Part shown: piece by piece, positions 8,544 through 17,852 of the stretch | Layout of the letters: every line of letters begins with the position of its first letter | Position numbering within the stretch: position 1 is the first letter of the stretch | Assembly (NCBI RefSeq): GCF_001746915.1 | Contig: NZ_MJGC01000060.1 | Span: 1 to 63,890 of the forward strand | Source of the DNA: Desertifilum tharense IPPAS B-1220 | GTDB lineage: Bacteria; Cyanobacteriota; Cyanobacteriia; Cyanobacteriales; Desertifilaceae | Direction of reading: 5' to 3' | DNA: 63,890 bases | Translations under genes and position numbers: made by a program | Notes under the pieces: model-generated | Database searches by the model: none | What the model saw: only the letters and a program-made list of their open reading frames with translations | What the model was told of the DNA's origin: nothing

Positions 8544-10430
8544 TCACGAAGCCACCGATACCGCTTGTTCATCTGGCTTATACAGTTTCTGTTGAATTTC
8601 CATCGCCTTGCTAAAAGAGGCGATCGCATCTTGGTAGCGTTGCACCTCTGCTAAAGCGGTTCCGCGACTGCGCCAGGTTTCGTGATCGTTGGGTTCAATG
8701 GCGATCGCTCGATCGTAAGAAACAATCGCATCCTCATAGCGTTTCAGCCGCTCTAGAATAATCCCACGGTTGCGCCAAGCCTCAAACTCATCTTCTCGAA
8801 TCGCAACCACCCGATCGTAAGAGGCGATCGCCTCATCATAGCGTTGCAAGCGTTCTAACACGCTACCGCGATTAAACCAGGCTTCATAATCGTGGGGACT
8901 ATGCGAAATTGCTCGATCGTAAGAGGCGATCGCCTCCTCGTAGCGTTGCAGGCGTTCCAAAACATTGCCCCGGTTATACCACGTCTCCGACTTCTCCGGG
9001 AACAACGCCAACGCCCGATCGTAAGAAATAACCGCCTGCTCGTAATTTTGCAAGCGTTCTAGAGCATTGCCTCGGTTGTACCACACTTCCGGCTTATCAG
9101 GTTGCAGCCCGATCGCGCGATCGTAAGAAGACACCGCCTCTTGATAATTTTGCACCTTTTCCAGCACCGCCCCGCGATTGTGCCAAATTTCCGGGCGTTC
9201 GGAATCTAAAGAAATGGCTTGAGCAAAAGAAGACAGCGCCTCCTCGTAGCGGTGTAACTTCTCCAGCGCATTCCCCCGATTAAACCAAGTATCCACCTGC
9301 TGAGGATTTAAAGCTCTGGCGCGATCGTAAGCGGCGATCGCTTCTTCATAGCGTTGCAAGCGGCGGAGAATTTCTCCAAACTCGTACCAGGCTAAACTAT
9401 TGTCAGGTTCTAGTGTCAGAGCGCGCTCATAAGCAATTATCGCCTCTTGATAGCGTTGCAGTTGAGCCAACAAATAGGCGTAGTGGTACCAAGTCTCGTG
9501 ACGATCGGGTTGTAGTATTACCGCTTGTTCGTAAAGGGCGATCGCGGCTTCAGATTCCCCTTGGTGAGTCAACCTTTGTGCCTCATGTACCAAATCCTCC
9601 GCCGTCGGTTGCAGCAGGGGTTCATCCTCTTCTAGGATGTCTACCTCTGGTAACTCCTCTAGATCGATCAGCAGCGAGTCTTCCTCTTCCAAGATCGGCG
9701 TTAACGTCTGTACCTGTTGTTCTAACTGAGCTTTCATTGCTTGCAATTCCGAGAGCGATCGCTTCAGCGCCTCTAACTCTTGATGAAAGCGTTGGGTTTC
9801 TTGGTGGCGCGTTTGTTGAGCCTGTTCGGTTTGGCGATCCAAATCCGTTAAAATGCGGCTGACGACTTGGCGAGATTTTTCTAACTGCTGTTCGGTACCG
9901 TCTAATTCCTGGAGGCGTTTTTGGGTACTACTCACCAACTCGCGGATAACAGCACGGCGCAACAGAAAGACGAGAGCGATCGCGCCGACGGGTAGGAAAA
10001 TTAAGAATAATAAAACAGTCCGCAATAGGTCAATCAGGCGATCGAGTTCTTCTAAGCGCGATCGCAATAGCAACGTTTGAGTGGGGTTTCCCTCTCCTAA
10101 GCGGCGATCGATCTGAGCGTTAACCGTGGCTTCCACCTGCTGAGTAATGCGGTTGAGATCGGACTCCGATAGCTGCAAAACCGGGCTGGGTTGAGGGATA
10201 GGCGTCGCAGCCGGACTTGGCACTTGTGCCACAATCGTCTCAGGAGCGCTAACGGCTCTCCAGTTAGAAATCTGGACAACTGCTGCTGCAACTTCGTTCT
10301 CTTCTAAACTAGATTCAGGGAAAGAGGGAGAAACCGGATTAGCCTCGACAGACTGGGTTGAGTTAACCTCCGAAACAGCTAAAGCGGCTAATGATAACAG
10401 TGCAATCTGTGAAACCCGCATATTCTTCAA
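8544..10430 (-). CDS. Membrane-anchored TPR repeat protein (paralogue)
   Basis: A 628-residue protein. The listed start is a TTG at 10430 with GAGGA 8 nt upstream; an ATG at 10421 is the alternative. The order of parts is a signal-like N-terminus (ALLSLAALAVS), a Pro-rich stretch, a transmembrane helix at about 135-158 (LLRTVLLFLIFLPVGAIAL), a Gln/Glu-rich coiled coil (about 165-245), an acidic linker, and about ten TPR units (ETWYNRG / EEAIASYDRAI). HIP1 sequence recurs within the repeats because it encodes the AIA and DRA parts of the TPR helix. Probably an envelope-associated scaffold; partner unknown. Confidence 0.75.
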   Translation of the reverse strand: MKNMRVSQIALLSLAALAVSEVNSTQSVEANPVSPSFPESSLEENEVAAAVVQISNWRAVSAPETIVAQVPSPAATPIPQPSPVLQLSESDLNRITQQVEATVNAQIDRRLGEGNPTQTLLLRSRLEELDRLIDLLRTVLLFLIFLPVGAIALVFLLRRAVIRELVSSTQKRLQELDGTEQQLEKSRQVVSRILTDLDRQTEQAQQTRHQETQRFHQELEALKRSLSELQAMKAQLEQQVQTLTPILEEEDSLLIDLEELPEVDILEEDEPLLQPTAEDLVHEAQRLTHQGESEAAIALYEQAVILQPDRHETWYHYAYLLAQLQRYQEAIIAYERALTLEPDNSLAWYEFGEILRRLQRYEEAIAAYDRARALNPQQVDTWFNRGNALEKLHRYEEALSSFAQAISLDSERPEIWHNRGAVLEKVQNYQEAVSSYDRAIGLQPDKPEVWYNRGNALERLQNYEQAVISYDRALALFPEKSETWYNRGNVLERLQRYEEAIASYDRAISHSPHDYEAWFNRGSVLERLQRYDEAIASYDRVVAIREDEFEAWRNRGIILERLKRYEDAIVSYDRAIAIEPNDHETWRSRGTALAEVQRYQDAIASFSKAMEIQQKLYKPDEQAVSVAS

Positions 10431-10662
10431 TTTGCGCTTCCTCTAAGGTATGGGTGGGGATGTGCAAAACTCTCAACCCCCGTGCGCTTCGCTCCCGAAA
10501 ATCGACAGATGCCCGATCCTTTCTGGAGAGCAAGTCTAGATTGTATTACCAGTTTGAGGGAAGCGATCCGGAACTCATGGGTGCTATCTAAAGGTGTTCG
10601 TTAAAATTCTTCGGTTCTTGTCAATCCACAATTTAGAGTTGAACTCAAGGGGGAAATGTGTC

Positions 10663-12849
10663 ATGCGAACATCCTTGCCTAATTGTGCCAACTCCAACAA
10701 TCAGTGCAGTATGAATCCCCAGTTGCCACCTTCAGAATTTGACTGGCTGGCAATTTGTCAGCATTCCCGGCGCTTATTAATGGCGGTTGTTGAACCCAAT
10801 GATTTTAAATTGCAATTTGCCAATGCTGCCTTTTGTCACCTAGCGGGCATTCAACCGCTTCAGGGGGTAGATTCTCATTCGCCCACCCCGTTATTAAGTT
10901 TCCTGTCAACCGAGGATCGCCTCGTGTTGCGCCAACTTTATCAGCGCCATGTTTTTTATCAGATGATTTGCCAACTCCAGCCTCAGCTTCTCCAAGCGTC
11001 TTGGATGGCAACCTTATTAAACTTAATTGAAGAACCGATTGTGGTGGCGCTGACGAGTCCAACCTATAGCGAACCCCGCTTTATCCAATTTTGGCTGAAT
11101 TCAGAACGCCTGCACGTTGAATCGACGGGAGCGCAAGCCGATCGACTGATTGAAACAGCGATCGCCAAAGGGGATAGCGCTGTTTTGCAGGCGGCTTTGA
11201 TGGGGAAAAAAGCCCTGCGACTTGAGGGATATCGCATTAGCGGTTCGTTACTCTTAGAAGGGTTGGATGTCACCGATCGCGAAACCATTCGCCAGTTGAC
11301 TCAACTGCTGATTAACCGCGATTCAATTCTCACTCCCAAGAAGTTTAATGAAGTCAATCGCTTGTTGCGATCGCTCTTTCAGGCGAATAATGTCCTCATT
11401 TTGCGCTCGGAAAATACCCAGGCGCAAATCTCCCTAGGAACCGCCTACGATGCCCTAGAACATTGCGTCTATTCAATGGCTTCTTTAAAGGGTTCGCACT
11501 TTTTACGGGCTGCCAAAGCCAATCAGGTGCAAATTGTGGGCGATTTGAGTACCGATTGTCCCACAGACTGCGAGGCGATGCTCTTGCAGCAAGGATGGCG
11601 ATCGCTGTTGTTAATTCCTTTGGGGGTAGCCACTGCCGAAAGTAGCGATAGCGGGCAATTATTGGGCTTAGTCGCCCTATTGAGCGATCGCCCCAATCAA
11701 TTTACCCCCCAAGATACAAAAAACGCCAGCGAACTGATCCTGGCTTTAACCTCTGCCTTGCGCCAAGCCTCCCAACAGCAGTTTGCTCACATTCATCCGG
11801 CGGTAGCATGGCGATTTTTACAAGAAGCCGAACGCCGCAGTTGGGGTTTACTCCCGCAACCGATTATTTTTGCTAACGTTTATCCGTTATACGGTATCTC
11901 TGATATCCGGGGTTCTTCCCAAGAACGCAACCGCGCCATTCAAGCCGATTTAATCGAACAATTTCGCCTCGGACTTGCGATTGTTGAAGCGGTTTGTCAG
12001 TCTCAAGATACGGCACTGGGCAAGCAACTGCAACAGGATTTACTCTCCTATATCAAACGCCTGGAAGAAAAAATCACCGTTGATGCCGAAATTACCGCCA
12101 TTCAATACCTCAAAGCCCACTTAGAAATCTACTTTGATTATTTTGCTCAATGCGGTGAAGCCGCTAAAACCGCAGTGGAAGCCTATCGCCAAGCCTGCAA
12201 AAACGTGCATCAATGCGTCTATCAGGCTCGCAGCCAGTACGATCGGATGGTGAATGAGGTGAATACGCAACTTCAACAAACCTGGGATCGCTGGCAGATG
12301 CGGATGCAGAAGATATCGCCTCATTACTGCGACTGCGAACTCACTGACGGCATCGATCACATGATTTATACCGGGGCTTCCATCGATCCAAAGTTTACCC
12401 CGTTTCACCTGCACAGCCTGCGCTACGAACAACTGCGGGCGGTGTGCGAATGCGCTCGAACGGCTCTCAAAATCCAAGCCCAGTATGATACACAGTTAGA
12501 GTTGACGCATTTGGTACTCGCGCAAGATATTACCGTCGATATTATTCACGATGAGAAAACGGAAAAAACCTTTGACGTGCGCGGAACGCGGGATACTCGT
12601 TATGAAATTGTCAAAAAACGCATTGATAAAGCCTTAGATTCAAGCTCGCGCGATCGCATTACCCAACCTCGGATGCTAACGATCGTCTACTCCACCGAGG
12701 AAGAATGGCAAGAATATCAGCAATACTTGCAATATCTGATTCGAGAAAGTTGGTTAGCCCCTGAAATTGAATCAGGGGCAGTTGAATCGCTTCAAGGCGT
12801 TGAGGGTTTAAAGTTCGCTCGCGTGCGGATTTTGCCAGAGAACCCCTAA
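10663..12849 (+). CDS. PAS/GAF-like sensory domain protein
   Basis: A 728-residue protein from the ATG at 10663, chosen because AAGGGGGA lies 7 nt before it; an upstream in-frame start at 10594 lacks such a site. The N-terminus (about 27-100) has a PAS-like pattern (FKLQFANAAFCHLAGI). A GAF-like domain spans about 227-367, with paired strands and the segment SLLLIPLGV. The C-terminal half is a conserved helical region with VYPLYGISDIRG followed by long helices. No kinase, cyclase or DNA-binding domain is visible. It probably senses a ligand or redox state and acts through partners. Divergent from the TPR gene upstream. Confidence 0.6.
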   Translation: MRTSLPNCANSNNQCSMNPQLPPSEFDWLAICQHSRRLLMAVVEPNDFKLQFANAAFCHLAGIQPLQGVDSHSPTPLLSFLSTEDRLVLRQLYQRHVFYQMICQLQPQLLQASWMATLLNLIEEPIVVALTSPTYSEPRFIQFWLNSERLHVESTGAQADRLIETAIAKGDSAVLQAALMGKKALRLEGYRISGSLLLEGLDVTDRETIRQLTQLLINRDSILTPKKFNEVNRLLRSLFQANNVLILRSENTQAQISLGTAYDALEHCVYSMASLKGSHFLRAAKANQVQIVGDLSTDCPTDCEAMLLQQGWRSLLLIPLGVATAESSDSGQLLGLVALLSDRPNQFTPQDTKNASELILALTSALRQASQQQFAHIHPAVAWRFLQEAERRSWGLLPQPIIFANVYPLYGISDIRGSSQERNRAIQADLIEQFRLGLAIVEAVCQSQDTALGKQLQQDLLSYIKRLEEKITVDAEITAIQYLKAHLEIYFDYFAQCGEAAKTAVEAYRQACKNVHQCVYQARSQYDRMVNEVNTQLQQTWDRWQMRMQKISPHYCDCELTDGIDHMIYTGASIDPKFTPFHLHSLRYEQLRAVCECARTALKIQAQYDTQLELTHLVLAQDITVDIIHDEKTEKTFDVRGTRDTRYEIVKKRIDKALDSSSRDRITQPRMLTIVYSTEEEWQEYQQYLQYLIRESWLAPEIESGAVESLQGVEGLKFARVRILPENP

Positions 12850-12878
12850 GCCGAAAGTCTCTGAAGGGTTTTCCGCCG

Positions 12879-13262
12879 CTAAGATTGCAGCGTGACGGCT
12901 GACTCTTGGCGACAGCCCTTTAAACCGATGCTTGGATCTTGGCGGTAGGCGTCTTCAGGTACCCAGACGCTAACTTTGAAGTCAGGAGCAATCAGGTAAA
13001 GGTAATCAACATCAGGATAGTATTTCAACCCCACGCGGAGGTTAGAAAAGTCATCTTCGCAAATTTCAAAGCCAAATCGCACGATAACTTGAGCCAATAA
13101 ACACTCAGGCGTATCGCAGTATTCACCAGCCGTATCTCGCTCTTGCCAAAATGTTTCTAGAAATCGGTTTAAGCGAGGAAGAACCTTAGCAGGAGCGCCA
13201 TTTCTACTGGCATAGAGAATCGCCGGATTGCCTTCTACGATGATATGAAAGGAGACAGCCAT
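12879..13262 (-). CDS. Conserved hypothetical protein
   Basis: A 127-residue soluble protein of a type I cannot name. It has no signal peptide or membrane helix. The core contains alternating strands and helices (IIVEGNPAILYAS, YLYLIAPDFKVSVWV), and four Cys residues are scattered without an obvious metal motif. It converges on the GAF-like gene with 29 bp between stop codons and is divergent from the gene starting at 13388. Codon use looks native. Confidence 0.6.
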   Translation of the reverse strand: MAVSFHIIVEGNPAILYASRNGAPAKVLPRLNRFLETFWQERDTAGEYCDTPECLLAQVIVRFGFEICEDDFSNLRVGLKYYPDVDYLYLIAPDFKVSVWVPEDAYRQDPSIGLKGCRQESAVTLQS

Positions 13263-13387
13263 AGGTTTTCATCCCGATCGTCATTGTGGATCATAGGTGG
13301 ACAGAAGAAATTTGTCGCGGCAACTTTTGAAAAGTTATGCCCCTCGCGCATCCGCTATCGCTCGCTAAATTAGGAGGTAATAACGGA

Positions 13388-13822
13388 GTGAACGCTGCTG
13401 AACAAGCTAAGAATATTGAAGTCGCTAGCAAAATTGCGACGGTGGTGAATCTATTCAAGTCAGAATTTCCTGATGCTAAAGCCGATCTTAAGCCCTGGAG
13501 CAACGATCCGGATACGCGGGAGTTGGTCGATCCCGACTCTATTGATATTGGCTTCCATTTTCCGGGTTGGAGTCCGCGATTTCAATGCCGCAGTATCTTG
13601 GTGCAAATTCGCTTTTATGACGATCCGCTCGATGGCTACCGTCGCGCCATTGGGGTAGAGGCGGTAGGGTTTAACCATACAGGGGAACAGTGGCGACTCT
13701 CAACGGTGGAGAATTGGCGCATCTTGGGGAAGTCTCAACCCGCGATGGAGGTGACAGAACAACTCAAACGCTTTTGTTCTCAGGTGTTTGAGTTATTTAA
13801 CTGCGAAGCACAAGCGGGGTAG
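13388..13822 (+). CDS. Conserved hypothetical protein (GTG start)
   Basis: A 144-residue soluble protein. The start is set at GTG 13388 because a consensus AGGAGGT lies at 13372-13378, nine bases upstream. An upstream in-frame ATG at 13337 would put that ribosome binding site inside the gene. The protein begins with a helical segment (EVASKIATVVNLFK) and continues with a strand-rich core containing IDIGFHFPGW and ILVQIRFYDDP. The family is not recognised. Its 3' end overlaps the convergent DCC gene by 43 nt. Confidence 0.65.
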   Translation: MNAAEQAKNIEVASKIATVVNLFKSEFPDAKADLKPWSNDPDTRELVDPDSIDIGFHFPGWSPRFQCRSILVQIRFYDDPLDGYRRAIGVEAVGFNHTGEQWRLSTVENWRILGKSQPAMEVTEQLKRFCSQVFELFNCEAQAG

Positions 13823-14196
13823 CGGCTTTGGTAGGGGGTGCTGCATTTGCCAAACCAGGCGTAACGGTTGTCGCGAATTTGTTCGTAGGCGCGATCGCCT
13901 AACCATTTTACGCCCGGTAAGGTGCGGTACGCTTGTACCAAGACTTCCCCCATTGGTAGCAGTCGCCCGACTTCTTCGGCGGCTTCGCTTCCCTGCCATC
14001 GCCGTTGGGGAGATTGAGCATCTATCAGAATAACGCCTTGTTCGCAGTCTTGGGGGGTAATGCCAAATTGGGCGATCGCGATCGCATCTTGCATCGGGAT
14101 ATAATCAAACTGCTTCCCCTGGTCTAAAGTTTCCAAAATCTGCACCCAATTCGAGCATAAATTGCAGGTGCTGTCATAAATAACGTGGTAGCGCAT
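13780..14196 (-). CDS. DCC-family thiol-disulfide oxidoreductase-like protein
   Basis: A 138-residue protein with the family-defining D-x-x-C-x-x-C motif near the N-terminus (D8, C11, C14 in YDSTCNLCSNWV). It continues with the thioredoxin-like pattern of DCC/YuxK proteins, including VLIDAQSPQRRWQGSEA. Members are predicted redox proteins; substrates are unknown. ATG 14196 is preferred over an in-frame TTG nine bases upstream. The gene overlaps the convergent gene at 13388-13822 by 43 nt. It is divergent from the HerA-like ATPase at 14299. Confidence 0.8.
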   Translation of the reverse strand: MRYHVIYDSTCNLCSNWVQILETLDQGKQFDYIPMQDAIAIAQFGITPQDCEQGVILIDAQSPQRRWQGSEAAEEVGRLLPMGEVLVQAYRTLPGVKWLGDRAYEQIRDNRYAWFGKCSTPYQSRYPACASQLNNSNT

Positions 14197-14298
14197 ATAT
14201 TTCAAATTTGATATCCAGCTACTTTCAACTTAACGTAGATCGACAAAGCGGTACGAACTGCGGGTTTAGTTCTCAATTGTTAGTAAAGGCGATCGCGC

Positions 14299-15996
14299 AT
14301 GATAGATAAGCCACTCGGTTTAGTCATCCAAGGATCTCTCTCCAAAGGATTAGAAGTTCGCCTCCACGCAGATGTCTCCGTTGAAGAGATGCGCGTCGGG
14401 AAGTTTTTGGTGGTGCAAGGCAGGCGATCGCGCTTTTTCTGTATGCTAACGGATGTCTCCCTAGGAACTGCTAGCCCTCGCATTCTCGCCAACCCTCCCG
14501 AACCTGCCAACACCTTTTTACAAGAAGTCCTCGCTGGGAGCGGTACCTATGGCACCATTGATTTAACCCCCATGTTAATGTTTACGCCCCAGGAAGAGGG
14601 CAGCCCAACCCCTCAAAATGGGTCAAATCTTGCCTCGTTTCAAGCCCAAACCAGCGCCAACGTGCAGTTAACCCCCGTTAAAACTATTCCGAGTCATTTC
14701 AGCCAAGTTTATGAGGCGAATGAATACGATTTTCGCACCGTTTTTGGCTGGGAAGATGACCCATTACACCGCAATTTTGCCATTGGCAAACCGATTGATA
14801 TGGATGTGCCTGTCTGTGTCGATCTAGACCGTTTTGTAGAGCGCAGTAACGGAGTATTTGGAAAGTCGGGAACGGGCAAATCTTTCTTAACCCGCTTGCT
14901 GCTATCGGGAATTATTAAAAAGCGAGTCGCCGTTAATCTAATTTTTGATATGCACTCGGAATACGGTTGGGAAGCCGTTTGTGAGGGTAAAACTTTCGGC
15001 ACGGCTAAAGGTTTGCGTCAACTGTTTCCCGGACAAGTTCAAGTCTACACCCTCGATCCAGAATCTACCCGACGGCGAGGGGTTCGCGAGGCGCAGGAAC
15101 TCTATTTAAGCTTTAATCAAATTGAAGTTGAAGATTTAGTTTTAGTCCAAAAAGAATTAGGACTTTCGGAAGCCAGTTTAGACAGCGCCCTCCTACTCCG
15201 CAATCAGTTTGGCGAAAGTTGGATTACCCGTTTGTTAGAAATGGGAAGCGTTGATATTGAAGAGTTTTGTAATGAAAATAATGGTAGTAAATCCTCCTTA
15301 GCTGCCCTCCAACGCAAACTCAATCGTTTAACTCAGCTTAAGTATATGCGGAGTTTCAGCCGCCATAATTATGTCAATCAAATCTTAGATTCTCTCGACG
15401 CTGGAAAGCACGTAGTTGTTGAGTTTGGCTCGCAATCTAACCTGCTCTCTTATATGCTGGCAACGAATATGATTACCCGTAGAATTCACGCCAGTTACGT
15501 TCGCAAAGCCGACCGATTTCTACAAAGCAAAAATCCGAGCGATCGCCCCCGCCCCTTAGTGATTACTATTGAAGAAGCCCATCGCTTTTTAGATCCCAGT
15601 ACCGCCAGTCAAACTATCTTTGGTACCATCGCCCGCGAACTGCGAAAATACTTTGTAACCCTATTAGTGGTAGATCAGCGCCCTTCAGGAATTGATAATG
15701 AGGTAATGTCACAAATTGGTACCCGGATCACGGCGTTGCTAAACGATGAAAAAGATATTGAAGCAATCTTTACCGGGGTATCGGGTGCGGGGAGTTTGCG
15801 ATCGGTATTAGCTAAGCTAGATTCTAAACAACAAGCCCTCGTTTTAGGTCATGCTGTACCCATGCCTGTTGTTGTCCAAACTCGCCCCTATGATGAAACA
15901 TTCTATCGGGAAATTGGCGAAACCGCTTGGGAAGAAATGCCCGATGAAGATGTATTTGAAGCCGCAGAAGTGGCGAAAGCCGACTTAGGCTTTTAG
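14299..15996 (+). CDS. HerA-like ATPase (DUF87 family)
   Basis: A 565-residue P-loop ATPase. The N-terminal ~60 residues have the strand pattern of the HAS barrel found in HerA. Walker A is GKSGTGKS at residues 188-195 and Walker B is VITIEEAH at 421-428. An arginine-rich segment and VVDQRPSGID follow, as expected for the FtsK/HerA hexameric translocase clade. HerA proteins pump or unwind DNA, in archaea with the nuclease NurA. No NurA, SIR2 or other effector gene is adjacent, so the role here is open: DNA repair housekeeping or defence. The gene is followed by a repeat array. Confidence 0.8.
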   Translation: MIDKPLGLVIQGSLSKGLEVRLHADVSVEEMRVGKFLVVQGRRSRFFCMLTDVSLGTASPRILANPPEPANTFLQEVLAGSGTYGTIDLTPMLMFTPQEEGSPTPQNGSNLASFQAQTSANVQLTPVKTIPSHFSQVYEANEYDFRTVFGWEDDPLHRNFAIGKPIDMDVPVCVDLDRFVERSNGVFGKSGTGKSFLTRLLLSGIIKKRVAVNLIFDMHSEYGWEAVCEGKTFGTAKGLRQLFPGQVQVYTLDPESTRRRGVREAQELYLSFNQIEVEDLVLVQKELGLSEASLDSALLLRNQFGESWITRLLEMGSVDIEEFCNENNGSKSSLAALQRKLNRLTQLKYMRSFSRHNYVNQILDSLDAGKHVVVEFGSQSNLLSYMLATNMITRRIHASYVRKADRFLQSKNPSDRPRPLVITIEEAHRFLDPSTASQTIFGTIARELRKYFVTLLVVDQRPSGIDNEVMSQIGTRITALLNDEKDIEAIFTGVSGAGSLRSVLAKLDSKQQALVLGHAVPMPVVVQTRPYDETFYREIGETAWEEMPDEDVFEAAEVAKADLGF

Positions 15997-16021
15997 CTAA
16001 AATAGCTGTTTCCTTTCTCCC

Positions 16022-16498
16022 CAGGAAGCTACCCTGTATAGACATCTAGTGTCTGATGAGATCCCCCTAAATCCCCCTTACAAAGGGGGACTTTGACTCC
16101 GGTTCCCCCCTTTTCAAGGGGGGTTAGGGGGGATCGAAACCTTATAGAACAATATTAGAAGACTTATCTTCCTAGAAACCTACCCTATATACGCATCTGG
16201 TGTCTGACTCCCACATTGAGGTGAGATCCCCCTAAATCCCCCTTACAAAGAGGGACTTTGACTCTGGTTCCCCCCTTTTCAAGGGGGGTTAGGGGGGATC
16301 GAAACCTTATAGAACAATGTTAGAAGACTTATCTTCCTAGAAACCTACCCTATATACGCATCTGGTGTCTGACTCCCAAATTTAAGTGAGATCCCCCTAA
16401 ATCCCCCTTACAAAGGGGGACTTTGACTCCGGTTCCCCCCTTTTCAAGGGGGGCTAGGGGGGATCGAAACCCCATAGAACAATGTTAGAAGACTTATG
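16022..16498. mobile_element. Three tandem 165-bp MITE-like units
   Basis: The same unit starts at 16060, 16225 and 16390, an exact 165-bp period. Each has a 76-bp core (16060-16135, 16225-16300, 16390-16465) beginning GATCCCCCTAAATCCCCC and ending GGGGGGTTAGGGGGGATC, with nested inverted repeats that would fold into a long double hairpin. Linkers carry a conserved CTATATACGCATCTGGTGTC segment. There is no open frame, so any movement would need a transposase in trans. The array fills the gap between the HerA-like and MATE genes. Confidence 0.85.
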
Positions 16499-16529
16499 TA
16501 TACAGAGTAGCTCTAGACAGTAGGTAGAG

Positions 16530-17852
16530 ATGAAGTCAGAAAATCAGGAATTATATCGCCGCTTCCTGCAACTGGCGGCCGTCAATATCCTATCGAATTT
16601 AATGGTACCGTTGGCGAGTTTGGTTGATGTCGCCTTCTTGGGACATTTATCAGAAATTCGTCATTTGGCAGGAGTTGCGATCGCCACCGTTCTGTTTAAC
16701 TATATTTACTGGACGTTTGGCTTTCTCCGCATGGGAACCACGGGAACAACCGCACAAGCGGCGGGAAAGTCTAATCCCCAAGCCGTTTTACTGGTACTCT
16801 TGCGGAATGGCTTACTCGCCCTCAGCATCAGCTTGGTTATCCTGCTATTACAATATCCCCTGCGGGAACTTGGCTTTTTTCTCCTCAGCGCCACGCCAGA
16901 AGTCAAAGCCACAGGTAAAGCCTATTACGATACCCTGATTTGGGGTGCCACACCAACCTTAATTAATTTTGTCCTCATTGGCTGGTTTCTGGGGCGCGAA
17001 CAAGCCGGAAAAGTGCTAATCCTTTCCTTAATCGGTAATGGTGCCAATATTATTCTAGATTACGCGTTTGTCAGGCTTTGGGGTTGGGAAAGCGTCGGCG
17101 CAGCCTTAGCAACCGCCTTAAGTCAGTATCTCATGCTAGCGGTTGGCTTAACTCTCGTCCTGCGCGAAGGGTGGGGAAAGCAAGTTTCAGCCGTAACCGG
17201 ACAAATTTTTGAACTCAAAGCCTGGAAAGCCGCATTGATCCTGAATAGCGATATTTTAATCCGCACTTTCGCCCTAATTTCCACCTTTGCCCTATTTACC
17301 AACCTCAGTTCCTTCTTAGGCACCGTAATCTTAGCAACCAATACCCTAATCTTACAGGTTGTCACCTTTTCCGCTTACTTTATTGATGGGTTAGCCTTCG
17401 CTACCGAAAGTTTAGCCGGAAATTTCCGTGCTTCTGGGATGAGTCACCGTCTCATTCCCCTGATGCGCCTTTCGGGTAGCCTCAGCTTGGGGTTAGGGAT
17501 AGTGTTTGCGCTGTCGTTTGTCGCCATTCCCGAATTTCTGTTTAGCCTATTAACCAGTCATACTGAAGTGCTTCAGCAAATTGACCATTATATCTTGTGG
17601 TTATTCCCTATTTTAGGCTTTGGCTCAATTGCCTATATGCTCGATGGCTACTTTCTCGGCTTGACAGAAGGACGCATTCTCCGCAATAGTGCGATCGCAG
17701 CTACGTTCATCGGTTTCGTACCCCCGGCCATTCTAGCTTGGCATTTCCAAAGCAGCCAGCTTCTCTGGTTAGCCTTAGCCTTATTTATGATGACTCGCGC
17801 CGTCACCCTGGGTTTGCAAGTTCCTAACCAAGTGCTGAGTAGAAAGTGCTGA
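16530..17852 (+). CDS. MATE family (DinF-like) multidrug/organic cation antiporter
   Basis: A 440-residue integral membrane protein with about twelve hydrophobic segments. The N-terminal block (VNILSNLMVPLASLVDVAFLGHL) and FLRMGTTGTTAQAAG are characteristic of the MATE/DinF clade. These antiporters use Na+ or H+ gradients to export cationic compounds. Length matches the family (about 440-460). The ATG at 16530 follows a GTAGAG-like site. It is flanked on both sides by repeat arrays and has no obvious partner gene or regulator. The substrate cannot be told from sequence. Confidence 0.88.
   Translation: MKSENQELYRRFLQLAAVNILSNLMVPLASLVDVAFLGHLSEIRHLAGVAIATVLFNYIYWTFGFLRMGTTGTTAQAAGKSNPQAVLLVLLRNGLLALSISLVILLLQYPLRELGFFLLSATPEVKATGKAYYDTLIWGATPTLINFVLIGWFLGREQAGKVLILSLIGNGANIILDYAFVRLWGWESVGAALATALSQYLMLAVGLTLVLREGWGKQVSAVTGQIFELKAWKAALILNSDILIRTFALISTFALFTNLSSFLGTVILATNTLILQVVTFSAYFIDGLAFATESLAGNFRASGMSHRLIPLMRLSGSLSLGLGIVFALSFVAIPEFLFSLLTSHTEVLQQIDHYILWLFPILGFGSIAYMLDGYFLGLTEGRILRNSAIAATFIGFVPPAILAWHFQSSQLLWLALALFMMTRAVTLGLQVPNQVLSRKC

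Noticed and set aside
8326..8547. 73-residue minus-strand frame between the TPR genes
   Set aside because: It overlaps the inverted-repeat element, has no SD, and its composition is not protein-like.
16022..16498. Possible CRISPR array or insertion sequence
   Set aside because: The whole 165-bp unit repeats, including the linkers, and no transposase frame is present.
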